NCBI GenBank assembly: GCA_902799075.1 | Contig: CADBYZ010000005.1 | Location: 1-40,188 of the forward strand | DNA length: 40,188 nucleotides | Reading direction: 5' to 3' | Origin: Oscillospiraceae bacterium | GTDB lineage: Bacteria > Bacillota > Clostridia > Oscillospirales > Oscillospiraceae | In this document: one piece after another, positions 27,601 through 34,956 of the stretch | Numbering within the stretch: position 1 is the first letter of the stretch | Layout of the letters: each line of letters opens with the position of its first letter | Translations under genes and position numbers: made by a program | The notes under the pieces: generated by a model | Told to the model about the DNA's origin: nothing | What the model saw: only the letters and a program-made list of their open reading frames with translations | Databases searched by the model: none

Positions 27601-28152
27601 CTTGGTATGCAGCTCGAGGATCAGCGCGGCGAGGGCGCTGTCGTCCCGCCCCTCGCCCACGGTGTCGGCGAGAAGCTGAAAGTCGGGATCGTTCTCGATT
27701 CCTGCGTAGGCGTCCTCCAGCACACGGTCAAGACAGCTTTGGCGCATGGCGTCGGCCCGCTCCTCATCGAGGATCTTGAAGTCCGGGGAGAGCCGGGCTG
27801 CCTCGCAGTTTTCGCGCAGCAGATCCGCGCAGAAGCTGTGTATGGTGCCGATCTGCGCGCGGCGGATCAAGGCGCTCTGACGCCTCAGGCGGGGGTTGTG
27901 GGGATCGCTGGATAAGCGGCGGGAAAGCTCCTCCGTGATCCTGCCGCGCAGCTCCCCGGCGGCGGCGCGGGTGTAGGTGATGATGAGGAAGCTGTCGATA
28001 TCGGCGGGGGAGCGGGGGTCGGTGATGTACGCCATGAGCCGCTCGGTGAGCACGCGGGTCTTGCCGCTGCCGGCGCCGGCGGACACCAGGACGGCGCAGC
28101 CGCGCGTCTCGATGGCGGCCTGCTGGGACGCGGTGGGTTTGAATTCAGCCAT
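24667..28152 (-). CDS. addA: AddA helicase-nuclease subunit
   Basis: The 1161-residue subunit A of the AddAB double-strand-break repair helicase-nuclease. UvrD-type helicase motifs are SAGAGSGKT (24-32, Walker A), DEYQDVSRVQ (about 395-405), GDVKQSIYRFR and SIHRSKGLEYPVVFL. The RecB-type nuclease motif IDYKTDSV lies near residue 1104 with a downstream QLLAYAEAL. Length is slightly below the 1200-1240 of Bacillus AddA but all motifs are present. The start ATG 28152 overlaps the end of addB by eight bases, so expression is coupled. Cytoplasmic; resects broken DNA ends for RecA loading. Confidence 0.97.
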   Translation of the reverse strand: MAEFKPTASQQAAIETRGCAVLVSAGAGSGKTRVLTERLMAYITDPRSPADIDSFLIITYTRAAAGELRGRITEELSRRLSSDPHNPRLRRQSALIRRAQIGTIHSFCADLLRENCEAARLSPDFKILDEERADAMRQSCLDRVLEDAYAGIENDPDFQLLADTVGEGRDDSALAALILELHTKMQCHAFPAAWAENQTKALSETHADAGDTVWGQELLSWLARLAAHWSRELDALIAAMREYPAILAAYAGHYEGIAAQVREIGRSAPLGWDRVSALLPLSVPRLPTLKNSPNEELSDYLKKRRTACIDDFKSAGKLFANPSETLLKDMADTAPAMRALLKLTLDFDKAYAKDKQSRGLVDYSDLEHKAAALLINPDGMPTALAARLSGRYTEVMVDEYQDVSRVQDAIFTAVSDGGKRLFLVGDVKQSIYRFRLADPAIFNEKYRAWAEPDSGARRILLRENFRSRREVLDAANAVFSCCMSETLGDVDYDADAALVHGAVYYGGEVPKPEVLLYELPESDPEDSPDKTALEAAFTARQIKALVRSGAAVTDGAGTRPMDYGDIAILLRSPGKTGGVYREALMDLGIPVGSAQGSGFFETPEASLVLNMLTVMDNPHKDIPLIAVLRSAAFGFTPDELSFIRASDRDADFFTALEAAGESSDKCRDFLALLSALRAEATDLSAVETVWLVIEKLDLLALCSAMDDGARRRENLMALAELAEGFESTGYRGLHRLSLWLQALSAKGQEPNIAPGTGRAVQIISIHRSKGLEYPVVFLCEAARRFNTRERSATVLVHPVLGLGPRVVDLQNRVRYPSLARLAIAKRQAREDQSEEMRLLYVALTRAKERLFVVGACKNAEKTLEKAAALSVPPIAPETLMGASNYLSWLLCACLADGEEHFKIRVCRDGDEIAPTAGETREAVPADPEAAKELARRLAFVYPHQAAVELPSKVTATELKGRYERDPDAEDLLKPKSWSFRMPVLGEGERGLTATEKGVATHLVLQYMDFAKATSRAGIRAEVERLCAARFLSKREAEAVNITAIERLFRSELGKRMLKAEKPLREFRFSLLLDADRLYPGTEGEQLLLQGVVDCCLEEDGELVIIDYKTDSVRTEEEITARAALYRGQLLAYAEALSRIFQKPVKEGVLFFLAPGREVQVI

Positions 28153-31100
28153 TGGTCTCTCCCTCCTCCATCATGGCCCAGACCTCCGCCGGGCTGTATT
28201 TGGGCAAAAAGCGGCTCTTCTCCCCGCCGCGCCCCTCCTGAAAACGGCAGGCGCCGCGGTAGTCGCAGCGCAGACAGGCGTTGTCGCTCTGACTGCGGAA
28301 AAAGGGATCGGCGGTGATGCTCCCGGCGCGCAGCTCCTTGGCCATGCCGGAGAGGGTGCGGCGGATGTGCCGGTCGAGAAGGCCCAGGCGCTCGAGACTT
28401 GCCAGACTGTCCGGCACGGGCTTGCCGTAGCGGATCTTGATAGGGATGTAGCGCTTCTCGTTCCCGTGCTCCCATGCCTCCTTGACGGCCTCGTTATCCA
28501 GCAGAAGGCCGCTGCGGCGAAGCTCCTTGCTCCGCTCGGTCTTTACCGCGTCCAAGTCCATGGCGGCGTCGGCGTTGAGCATCGGGGCGCGGGCAGGAAT
28601 GTACATCACCCCGGCGGGGACGATCTCGTGCCCGTAGCGCTGCTGACCGCCGTCGGAGAGGGTGAAGAGATAGAGCAGCATCTGTAAATTCATCCCCTGC
28701 AATACCTCGGACAGGGAGAACTCCTTGTGCCCGGTCTTGTAGTCCACCACGCGCAGATAGAGCTTCCCTTCGTGCAGCCAGCCGTCCACACGATCTGCAA
28801 CACCGATGAGGGACAGGGCGTCCGCCCCGCCGCCGAGCTCGATGGGCGGAATGTCCTGCGCTTTGGAAAAGTCCAGCTCAAAGTCCAGGGGCACAAAGTC
28901 TGACACGCGCAGCTCCTCCGCCATGTCCTTCACCACGCGCCGCACATTTTCCCGCAGGCGCTTGAAGAGATAGACAAAGCGGCTGGACTTCTCCTGAAAG
29001 TCATTGAGCTCGTCGTGGATGTAAGCTTCGACGTAAGTGTCGGTCAGGGCCTCGAGCTCTAAGTCCGTGATCTTTTGGAAGCCGCCGCGCGCGCCTGCCT
29101 CCCGGGCCACGTTCTCCAGAACGTAGTGCATGAAGGTGCCCATCTCCGGCGGCTGGAAGCCCGCGGGCATGTGGGGCTTCGCCTTCAGACCGTACTGACA
29201 GAAATAAGCGAAGCGGCAGGAGGCAAACTTCTCCACCCGCGAGGCGCTTAAACGCAGGCGCTTTCCGTAAAGCCGCGTGACACCGTCCCGGGAAAGGCTC
29301 CCGCGCGTAAGCTCCGAGGCCGCTTTCAAGGCGGCCGCCCTTGCGGGCTCGTTCTTATTAAAATACTCCGCTGCCGCCTGTTCCCGCCCGCCGCCGCCGT
29401 GGATGGCCTGAGCGGCCAGACCCAGGGCCGGGGCAGGCGCGGACATGCGCGCGTCCGTGAGGTCGGCGCTCTCCGGCTCAATATGAAAGAGGCTCTGCGC
29501 CCGACGGAAGACAAAGGCGGGGCGCAGCTCCGCGCCGTCCGCGTCCTGCGCGGGGCACAGAAGGCTCAGGCTCTCCGAGGGCAGGGTCAGGGTATAGTAA
29601 ATCAGCGCAAACTCGCGCCAGAGCTCACTGTCGCCGCCGGGGCCGAGGGCGATGTCCAGCTCCAGAAGGCGCTCGCGCTCATCGAGGGAGAAGATGCCGC
29701 CGGCCTCCTCCGCCATGGGCAGGCGGCTGTCGGAGGCGCCGAGGACGATCAGGTGTCTGATATCCCGGCGGCGGTTGCGGTCAAAGTCCCCGGCGGTCAC
29801 CCGGTCGAGGGAGACGGGGATGGTGCCGATGTCGTATTTGGAGAGCATCAGGGTGAAGAGCCGCCCGAACTGCGTATAGTCCAGCACGCTCTCACCGAGG
29901 ATGCCGTCGCACTGCTCCAGGGCGTTGACCGTGAGCTCCCAGAGCTGACGGTACTCGGCGGCGCTCTTGTCCCGGCCCAGAGCCTGCAGCTCCTCGGCCC
30001 GGCGGCTCAGAGTCTCAGGCAGGCGCAGATCGCGGAACAGTCCCGCGAGGGCCTGCGCCTGGGCGGTGGCGGTCTCCGCCTCCTTCGCCGCCTTCTCAAA
30101 GGCGCGGAGCGGACCGGCCACGCGGCGGCGCAGAGCGTTGATGCGCTCCAGGCGCTCCTCGACCTCGGGGGTATACTCTCCGCCGTAGCCGTCCGGGTGC
30201 TGCCGCCAGTCACCGCGCCGGGTCCAGGCGCTGCCGCGCAGCTGCCATTTGAAAAGGTAGCTCTCCAACTCGTCGCACTCTTTTTCCGTGAGGCCCGCAA
30301 GCCCCGTGCGCAGATAGCTTACCATATCGTCCAGGGCCCAGCCGCCCTCGAGGATCTCATAGGCGCAGGCGATCATCGCGGGCAGGGGCTTTGCCATGAG
30401 GTCGGAGCGCGAGGCGGTAAAGAGCGGCACGCCGTAGTGCCGGAACACGCTCTCGAGCGTGCCCCTGTAGTCCTCGAAGCCGCGCGCCGCGATGGCGATG
30501 TCCCGCCAGCGGCAGCCCCCGTCCCGCACAAGGGAGAGACACAGGGCGGCGGCCTGCTCGCACTCGGCGCTCATGCTCCGGGCGCGCAGGAGGCGGACGG
30601 GGGCCGCGCCTTCAAAGGCGGCGTCCGTATAATCAAACATGTGCTCGGCAAAAAAGCGCAGAGCGCTGTCGTCGGCGCTTTCCAGCTTCGTCACCTGCAC
30701 GGCCTGGCCCAGCTCCTCCGCTGCGTCCTGCAGGGCGAGGGCGGCACGGCGGGAGAGGGCGAAGATTTCGTTCTCGCCGTAGAGATCGTCCAGCGTCAGG
30801 CACACGGTCAGCTGCACCCCCTGCCGCAGCATGGCGCACAAGACCTCCTGCTCTTGGCGGGTAAAGTCGATGAAGCCGTCGACAAAAACCTTTGCGTCCC
30901 GGTCAAGCCCGCCTTTGTCGATGGCTTCCGCCAGCATGGTGAGGCGGTCGGCGGGGTCTGCCCTGCCGTTTGCCACCACCGCGTCAAAGGCGTCCAGCAC
31001 CAGGGCCAGGTCCGTGAGCTTGTCCCCGAGCCCGTCCGGGCAGGCGGCAGCGGCGGCGTATAAAGCTTCGGCGCCGATGCGGGCGGTCTTGAGCTCGTCG

Positions 31101-31471
31101 ATGGCCTTTAAGAGCATGGCCTGCATCTCGGGTCTGCGCTGGGCGGCGCCGTAGACCTTGAGCCTTGCGCCCACGCTCTGCAGAGCCAGGGCCATGCAGA
31201 GCATCCTGCCGCCCTGGTCAAGCCAGGGGGCCGCCGCCCCGCCGCGCTTTGTCTCCAGCGAGCGGGCAAGCCCCGAGAAGCTCAGCACCTCGGCATAGAG
31301 GGACAGGCTGTCCCCGCACACCCGGCACAGCTCCCGCTCGGCCTCATGGCTGTACTGCTCCGGCACCAGCAGGATATTCCCGTCCACACCGCGCAGCATG
31401 TTTTCCCGTATCTCCCGGATGAGGGCCGCGGTCTTGCCCGCCCCGGCCCTGCCGAATACAAATCGAAGCAT
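28145..31471 (-). CDS. addB: AddB helicase-nuclease subunit with Fe-S cluster motif
   Basis: The 1108-residue partner of AddA. The N-terminus holds the P-loop GRAGAGKTAAL. The C-terminal nuclease has VVDYKTGHKEFSL. The iron-sulfur cysteines known from Bacillus AddB are recognisable: one in SCRFAYFCQYG and the C-x2-C-x5-C triplet in CLRCDYRGAC near the end. First gene of an addB-addA operon, with its own promoter just upstream. ATG 31471 has only a weak ribosome site (GGACGGAGAA). Confidence 0.97.
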   Translation of the reverse strand: MLRFVFGRAGAGKTAALIREIRENMLRGVDGNILLVPEQYSHEAERELCRVCGDSLSLYAEVLSFSGLARSLETKRGGAAAPWLDQGGRMLCMALALQSVGARLKVYGAAQRRPEMQAMLLKAIDELKTARIGAEALYAAAAACPDGLGDKLTDLALVLDAFDAVVANGRADPADRLTMLAEAIDKGGLDRDAKVFVDGFIDFTRQEQEVLCAMLRQGVQLTVCLTLDDLYGENEIFALSRRAALALQDAAEELGQAVQVTKLESADDSALRFFAEHMFDYTDAAFEGAAPVRLLRARSMSAECEQAAALCLSLVRDGGCRWRDIAIAARGFEDYRGTLESVFRHYGVPLFTASRSDLMAKPLPAMIACAYEILEGGWALDDMVSYLRTGLAGLTEKECDELESYLFKWQLRGSAWTRRGDWRQHPDGYGGEYTPEVEERLERINALRRRVAGPLRAFEKAAKEAETATAQAQALAGLFRDLRLPETLSRRAEELQALGRDKSAAEYRQLWELTVNALEQCDGILGESVLDYTQFGRLFTLMLSKYDIGTIPVSLDRVTAGDFDRNRRRDIRHLIVLGASDSRLPMAEEAGGIFSLDERERLLELDIALGPGGDSELWREFALIYYTLTLPSESLSLLCPAQDADGAELRPAFVFRRAQSLFHIEPESADLTDARMSAPAPALGLAAQAIHGGGGREQAAAEYFNKNEPARAAALKAASELTRGSLSRDGVTRLYGKRLRLSASRVEKFASCRFAYFCQYGLKAKPHMPAGFQPPEMGTFMHYVLENVAREAGARGGFQKITDLELEALTDTYVEAYIHDELNDFQEKSSRFVYLFKRLRENVRRVVKDMAEELRVSDFVPLDFELDFSKAQDIPPIELGGGADALSLIGVADRVDGWLHEGKLYLRVVDYKTGHKEFSLSEVLQGMNLQMLLYLFTLSDGGQQRYGHEIVPAGVMYIPARAPMLNADAAMDLDAVKTERSKELRRSGLLLDNEAVKEAWEHGNEKRYIPIKIRYGKPVPDSLASLERLGLLDRHIRRTLSGMAKELRAGSITADPFFRSQSDNACLRCDYRGACRFQEGRGGEKSRFLPKYSPAEVWAMMEEGETNG

Positions 31472-31503
31472 TGCAATTCTCCGTCCGTAAAAATGGTGAA
31501 TCT

Positions 31504-31532
31504 ATTTTAGCAAATCAAAAAAAGATAAACAA
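31504..31532 (-). promoter_or_regulatory. Promoter of addBA
   Basis: TTGTTT (31527-31532) and TAAAAT (31504-31509), 17-base spacing, minus strand; it is divergent from the aminotransferase promoter. Confidence 0.7.
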
Positions 31533-31552
31533 GCGCTTCATTTTATAAACTC

Positions 31553-31581
31553 TTGCATATTCCCACCAAAGATGCTAAAAT
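31553..31581 (+). promoter_or_regulatory. Promoter of the aminotransferase gene
   Basis: TTGCAT (31553-31558) and TAAAAT (31576-31581), 17-base spacing, 30 bases before the ATG; AAAGGAG follows as ribosome site. Confidence 0.75.
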
Positions 31582-31611
31582 ACTCAAATCAAAGCCAAAG
31601 GAGCGATCTGT

Positions 31612-32802
31612 ATGAAGCTTTCGTCCAAAATGGAGCGCTGCGGCCTTTCGCCTATGCGGAAATTCAACCCCTACGCGGATAAGGTCAAGGAGCGCGGCAT
31701 TAAAATATATCACCTGAATATCGGCCAGCCCGATGTGGAGACCCCCGCCCCCTTCTTCGACGCCCTGCGTAATTACGCCGACAAGGTCGTGTCCTACGCC
31801 CCCTCCGGCGGCATGCCCGCCTATCTTGACGCAGTGCGCGGCTACTTTGAGCGTATCGGCGTAAAGCTTACCCGCGACGAGATCCTGGCCACCAGCGGCG
31901 GGAGCGAGGCGCTGCAGATGGTCTTCGCCACCATCCTCGACGACGGGGACGAGGTCATCATCCCCGAGCCCTTCTATCCCAACTACGCGACCTCCGTCAC
32001 CCTCGCGGGCGCAAGTGTCCGCCCCATCCCCACCAAGGTGGAGGAGGGCTACTTCTACGCCGACCGTGCCCGGGTCGAAGCCTGCATCAACGAGCACACC
32101 CGCGCCATCTTCGTCACAAACCCCGGCAACCCCACCGGCACCATCCTCACGCCGGACGAGCTCAAGCTCATGCTGGATATTGCAAAGGAGCACGATCTCT
32201 TCCTCATCTGCGACGAGGTGTACCGTGAGTTCGTCTACGCGGGCGAGCCGCTTTTGAGCGCCCTTCAGTTCCCCGGTTACGAGCAGAACGTGGTGGTCAT
32301 CGACTCCATCTCCAAGCGCTTTTCCGCCTGCGGCGCGCGTGTGGGCTGCGTCATCTCCCATAACGCGGAGTTTATGGGCCAGGCCATGAAGTGGTGCCAG
32401 TGCCGCCTGGCCTCCGCCACCGTCGACCAGATCGCGGCCGCCGCCCTCTACCACATGGACCCCGGCTACTTCGCGGCCGTGCGTGATGAGTACCGCCTGC
32501 GCCGCGACACCATGGTGCGCAAGCTCAAGGAGATCCCCGGCGTCATCTGCGACACCCCCAGAGGCGCGTTCTATGTTATGTGTGCCCTGCCGGTGGACGA
32601 CGCTGACAAGTTCCAGATGTGGCTTTTGAACGAGTTCAACGACAACGGCGAGACCGTGCTTTTCGCCTGCGGCGAGCCCTTCTACGCCACCCCCGGCCGC
32701 GGCGTCAACGAGGTGCGTCTGGCCTACACCATCAACGCCCCCGACATTGCCCGCGCCATCGACATCCTCAAAATCGCGATCGAGAAGTACAATAATAAAT
32801 AA
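31612..32802 (+). CDS. Class I/II PLP-dependent aminotransferase
   Basis: A 396-residue fold-type I aminotransferase. PLP-site residues are visible: TSGGSEAL (95-101), NPGNPTG (N170, N173), D201 in CDEVYREF, the Schiff-base lysine K235 in SISKRFSACGARVG (R243 binds the phosphate) and the substrate-carboxylate arginine R369 in NEVRLAY. The start KLSSKMERCGLSPMRKF and HLNIGQPDVETP resemble the aspartate/aromatic branch found in Clostridia. The exact amino donor cannot be told from sequence. It stands as a single gene with its own promoter. Confidence 0.93.
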   Translation: MKLSSKMERCGLSPMRKFNPYADKVKERGIKIYHLNIGQPDVETPAPFFDALRNYADKVVSYAPSGGMPAYLDAVRGYFERIGVKLTRDEILATSGGSEALQMVFATILDDGDEVIIPEPFYPNYATSVTLAGASVRPIPTKVEEGYFYADRARVEACINEHTRAIFVTNPGNPTGTILTPDELKLMLDIAKEHDLFLICDEVYREFVYAGEPLLSALQFPGYEQNVVVIDSISKRFSACGARVGCVISHNAEFMGQAMKWCQCRLASATVDQIAAAALYHMDPGYFAAVRDEYRLRRDTMVRKLKEIPGVICDTPRGAFYVMCALPVDDADKFQMWLLNEFNDNGETVLFACGEPFYATPGRGVNEVRLAYTINAPDIARAIDILKIAIEKYNNK

Positions 32803-32831
32803 AAAACGGGCGAATCCGCAAGGATTCGCCC
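32801..32831 (-). terminator. Terminator of the DtxR-family repressor gene
   Basis: A perfect 10-base-pair stem (GGGCGAATCC at 32808-32817 with 32822-32831), four-base loop, followed on the minus strand by GTTTTTT. The plus side lacks a T run, so it serves the aminotransferase gene less well. Confidence 0.92.
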
Positions 32832-32857
32832 ATTCTGTCTCCCGGCCCGGTCGGCCT

Positions 32858-33235
32858 TTACGCCTTTTCCTGCTGCTCCTTCACGTAGCGCTTCATGGCC
32901 TGGAAGGTCTCGTCGCTGATGTCGTGCTCGATCTTGCAGGCGTCGTCCTCCGCTGTCTCACGGCTCACGCCGATGGAGGTGAAGAAATTCGTGAAGAACA
33001 GGTGCCGCTCATAGGTGCGGTTGGCCACGTATTTGCCCTCGTCCGTCAGCACCAGAAAACCGTTTTCGTCCAGCTCCAGGTAGCCGCCGGAACGCAGAAG
33101 GCCCACCGCGCGGCTCACGCTCGGCTTGGAAAAGCCCATATACTCCGCCACATCCACCGCGCGCACGCCCTTGCCGCGCTGGGAGAGGATGTGGATCGTC
33201 TCCAGATACATTTCGCCCGATTCCTGTAAATGCAC
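32858..33235 (-). CDS. DtxR/MntR-family metal-dependent repressor, iron-type ligands
   Basis: A 125-residue two-domain repressor: a winged helix (about 1-70; VDVAEYMGFSKPSVSRAVGLL) and a dimerisation/metal domain, with no C-terminal SH3 domain. The ligand pattern follows DtxR rather than Mn-specific MntR. M9 in GEMYLETI stands where DtxR has M10 (MntR has Asp8), and C100, E103 and H104 in DACKIEHDIS match DtxR C102, E105 and H106; H78 is also kept. Iron(II) is thus the likelier co-repressor (inference). The start is GTG 33235, behind AAAGGAG; a longer frame to 33295 would run into the promoter. A DtxR-box-like site lies just upstream of its promoter. Confidence 0.92.
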   Translation of the reverse strand: MHLQESGEMYLETIHILSQRGKGVRAVDVAEYMGFSKPSVSRAVGLLRSGGYLELDENGFLVLTDEGKYVANRTYERHLFFTNFFTSIGVSRETAEDDACKIEHDISDETFQAMKRYVKEQQEKA

Positions 33236-33266
33236 AAGACCAGCTCCTTTGCGGATAGATAATAAT

Positions 33267-33295
33267 AAGATACCATCACGGGAATTTTTTTGCAA
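33267..33295 (-). promoter_or_regulatory. Promoter of the DtxR-family repressor gene
   Basis: TTGCAA (33290-33295) and TATCTT (33267-33272), 17-base spacing, minus strand. Confidence 0.7.
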
Positions 33296-33299
33296 GACC

Positions 33300-33318
33300 T
33301 TAGCTAAGCCTAACCGTC
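33300..33318. promoter_or_regulatory. DtxR-box-like operator
   Basis: TTAGCTAAGCCTAACCGTC agrees at 14 of 19 positions with the classical DtxR operator TTAGGTTAGCCTAACCTAA, including the central AGCCTAACC. It lies four bases upstream of the repressor's own -35 box and 34 bases upstream of the -35 box of the E2-like gene. Binding could serve autoregulation or control the divergent gene. Confidence 0.5.
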
Positions 33319-33352
33319 AGCGTATTTTTCTGCCTATTTTAGCAGACAGGGC

Positions 33353-33381
33353 TTGCCATGGACGCCGTTTGCCTGTATAAT
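33353..33381 (+). promoter_or_regulatory. Promoter of the E2-like protein gene
   Basis: TTGCCA (33353-33358) and perfect TATAAT (33376-33381), 17-base spacing; the leader to ATG 33439 is about 50 bases, with an AAGGAG ribosome site. Confidence 0.8.
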
Positions 33382-33438
33382 GCGGATAAGGTTTTGATGC
33401 TTTAAGAATTTGAAATATAGAACAAGGAGTTACTTGCC

Positions 33439-34320
33439 ATGGCCAAAAATGACAGACGCCGCTTCGGGGACCGCAAGGACGGACGGCTGCTGCGCTCCCT
33501 GCCCGCGTATACCAAATTCATGCCCTATATCATGGCGACCCGCAACGACGCGCTCAACCTCTACGAGGAGAGCATGGAGGTCACCGAGGTCGACCGCCGC
33601 CTGCGCAGGCTTCGCGTGGAGGGCTACAAGGGCATCGGCATCCTGCATTTCATGATCGCCGCCTATATCCGCATCGTGTCCATGCTGCCGGGCCTCAACC
33701 GCTATGTGGCCGGCCGCCGCATCTACGCCGGCAACGACATCACCGTTGTCATGACCGTCAAGCGCGCCCTCTCCATCGACGCCACCGAGACCAGCATCAA
33801 GGTCCATTTTGAACCGACAGACACCATCTTCGATGTCTACCGCAAGATGAACGAGAAGATCGACGAGGTCAAGGCCACCGAGGAGAACAACAACACCGAG
33901 GATGTTGCCGACGCGCTGGCGCGCCTGCCGCGTTTCCTCCTGCGCTTTGTCATCCAGATCCTGCGCATTCTGGACTACTTTGACCTGCTGCCGCAGAGCC
34001 TGCTGGAGGCAAGTCCCTTCCACGGCTCGCTGATCATCACGGACCTGGGCTCCCTGCGTATCCGCCCGGTTTTCCACCACATTTACAACTTCGGCACCCT
34101 GCCTGTGTTCATCGCCTTCGGCGCCAAACGCCACGCCTATGAGCTGGACCGCCACGGCAACATGGTTGACCACAAGTATGTCGACTGCAAGTTTACCCTC
34201 GACGAGCGCACTACTGACGGCCATTACTGGGCCCAGGCCTTCCAGGCATGGCGCTATATCTTCCAGCACCCCGAGATCCTCGAGCAGCCCCCCACGCGGA
34301 TCGTGGAAGACGTGTACTGA
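33439..34320 (+). CDS. Stand-alone E2 acyltransferase-like protein lacking the catalytic histidine
   Basis: A 293-residue protein of the chloramphenicol acetyltransferase / 2-oxoacid dehydrogenase E2 catalytic-domain fold. There is no lipoyl or E1/E3-binding domain. Fold markers include LRVEGYKGIGILHFMIAAYIR-like IGILHFMIAAYIRIV, the LNRYVAGRRIY segment and SLIITDLGSL. The usual active-site DHRxxDG reads DERTTDG (255-261), with Glu256 in place of the catalytic His, so ordinary acyl transfer is unlikely. No E1 or E3 genes are nearby. Its function is unknown; a non-catalytic or altered role is likely. It has its own promoter and a strong terminator, and shares its upstream region with the DtxR-family repressor. 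Confidence 0.82.
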   Translation: MAKNDRRRFGDRKDGRLLRSLPAYTKFMPYIMATRNDALNLYEESMEVTEVDRRLRRLRVEGYKGIGILHFMIAAYIRIVSMLPGLNRYVAGRRIYAGNDITVVMTVKRALSIDATETSIKVHFEPTDTIFDVYRKMNEKIDEVKATEENNNTEDVADALARLPRFLLRFVIQILRILDYFDLLPQSLLEASPFHGSLIITDLGSLRIRPVFHHIYNFGTLPVFIAFGAKRHAYELDRHGNMVDHKYVDCKFTLDERTTDGHYWAQAFQAWRYIFQHPEILEQPPTRIVEDVY

Positions 34321-34328
34321 AAACAATC

Positions 34329-34364
34329 GACCGCCCCGGTACGAAACCGGGACGGTCATTTTTG
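34329..34364 (+). terminator. Terminator of the E2-like protein gene
   Basis: A 12-base-pair stem with one mismatch (34329-34340 with 34346-34357), five-base loop, then ATTTTTG, eight bases after the stop. Confidence 0.9.
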
Positions 34365-34497
34365 TGCCGCACAACGCTACCACTATATGTTATTTTCGTC
34401 AAAATGTCAATAGAATGCGGGACACAAATCGAAGACTTAAAGTATTTTTGTGAAGATTACATAAAAACGGACGCTTCAATTCGGGTACTATCCCATC

Positions 34498-34526
34498 TTG
34501 CAAAACAGGGGTTCGTCTGCTATATT
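34498..34526 (+). promoter_or_regulatory. Promoter of the small intergenic transcript
   Basis: TTGCAA (34498-34503) and TATATT (34521-34526), 17-base spacing. It lies in an A/T-richer stretch, and no conventional gene follows on this strand. Confidence 0.6.
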
Positions 34527-34596
34527 ATAACCAGAAAGAGAAATAAACAAATTTCACTTTCCTCTATCCCCGGATCGAATATCGGAGCGATCAAAC

Positions 34597-34737
34597 ATGG
34601 GGAGCGCACTGCAGGCCCAAAATACACAGGAGGACAACAGCCACCTTGTTTATCCCACATTCGGGAATATCGTGAAACGATCAAATGCTGTGAGCTGGAG
34701 AAAATGGTCCCGTTGGCGAGGCAGTGCTCCGAAATAA
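34597..34737 (+). CDS. Possible 46-residue peptide
   Basis: A short frame (MGSALQAQNTQEDNSHLVYP...), with GGAGCG eight bases before the ATG and the promoter at 34498 upstream. The C-terminal third is basic and Trp-rich (SWRKWSRWRGSAPK). No family was recognised. It lies within the paired segments described for the candidate RNA, and its codon use does not show the strong third-position GC of neighbouring genes. Coding status is therefore doubtful. Confidence 0.3.
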   Translation: MGSALQAQNTQEDNSHLVYPTFGNIVKRSNAVSWRKWSRWRGSAPK

Positions 34738-34758
34738 GCCGAAAGAGAGGTAACCACG

Positions 34759-34788
34759 ATGTTAGATATCAAGAATTCAATGAAATGA
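34759..34788 (+). CDS. Possible 9-residue leader-like peptide
   Basis: MLDIKNSMK with AGAGAGG eight or nine bases upstream; its stop lies inside the left arm of the 15-base inverted repeat at 34782-34844. The layout (good ribosome site, very short frame, hairpin) resembles an attenuator leader, but no gene follows that it could control on this strand. Confidence 0.2.
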   Translation: MLDIKNSMK

Positions 34789-34862
34789 CCCTTGACTGCT
34801 GAAGAGGCGAACGGGAAAAAATCGCTGCGGTCAAGGGTCATTTCGTATTTTAAATACTTTTT

Positions 34863-34900
34863 CGCTGCTGCCGCGGGACCTGCCCGGGCGGCGTTTTTTT
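34863..34900 (+). terminator. Terminator-like GC-rich hairpin
   Basis: An imperfect GC-rich hairpin (about 34863-34893; GCCGCGGG against CCCGGGCGGC) followed by seven T at 34894-34900. It would end the small intergenic transcript before the repeat element and rsmE. Confidence 0.65.
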
Positions 34901-34909
34901 ATGAAAGTG

Positions 34910-34956
34910 AAAAGTGGAAAGTGAAGTTCAAAGTTGTCACTTCACTTTCCACTTTT
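34910..34956. repeat. AAAGTG-family inverted repeat (copy 3, short form)
   Basis: Perfect 17-base arms, AAAAGTGGAAAGTGAAG (34910-34926) and its complement (34940-34956), with a 13-base loop. The right arm ends immediately before the rsmE stop codon (34957-34959), the same arrangement as at ypeB. It may act as the rsmE terminator. Confidence 0.88.

Larger units (their letters stand above)
34533..34845 (+). ncRNA. Candidate structured small RNA of unknown class
   Basis: Downstream of the promoter at 34498 there are several paired segments. GATCG (34573-34577) pairs with CGATC (34588-34592). A long-range stem joins GGAG/CACTGC (34601-34612, two-base bulge) with GCAGTGCTCC (34721-34730). A short hairpin ATCGT-gaa-ACGAT occupies 34669-34681. 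A perfect 15-base inverted repeat lies at 34782-34796 and 34830-34844. No known class (6S, SRP, tmRNA, RNase P, riboswitch) was recognised by eye. Two tiny ORFs with ribosome sites lie within, so it may instead be a short coding transcript. The end is uncertain: the 15-bp repeat or the terminator at 34863-34900. Confidence 0.35.

Noticed and set aside
29399..31063. A 554-residue open frame on the plus strand opposite addB
   Set aside because: Antisense shadow of AddB with no promoter, ribosome site or recognisable domain.
34248..34802. A 184-residue frame, or a 133-residue form from ATG 34404, in the intergenic block
   Set aside because: The long form starts inside the E2-like gene and crosses its terminator; the shorter one has no ribosome site and overlaps the promoter at 34498. 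No family resemblance was seen.
34782..34844. Inverted repeat considered as an attenuator for a downstream gene
   Set aside because: No gene follows on the plus strand; the next gene, rsmE, is on the opposite strand, so classical attenuation of a neighbour is unsupported.
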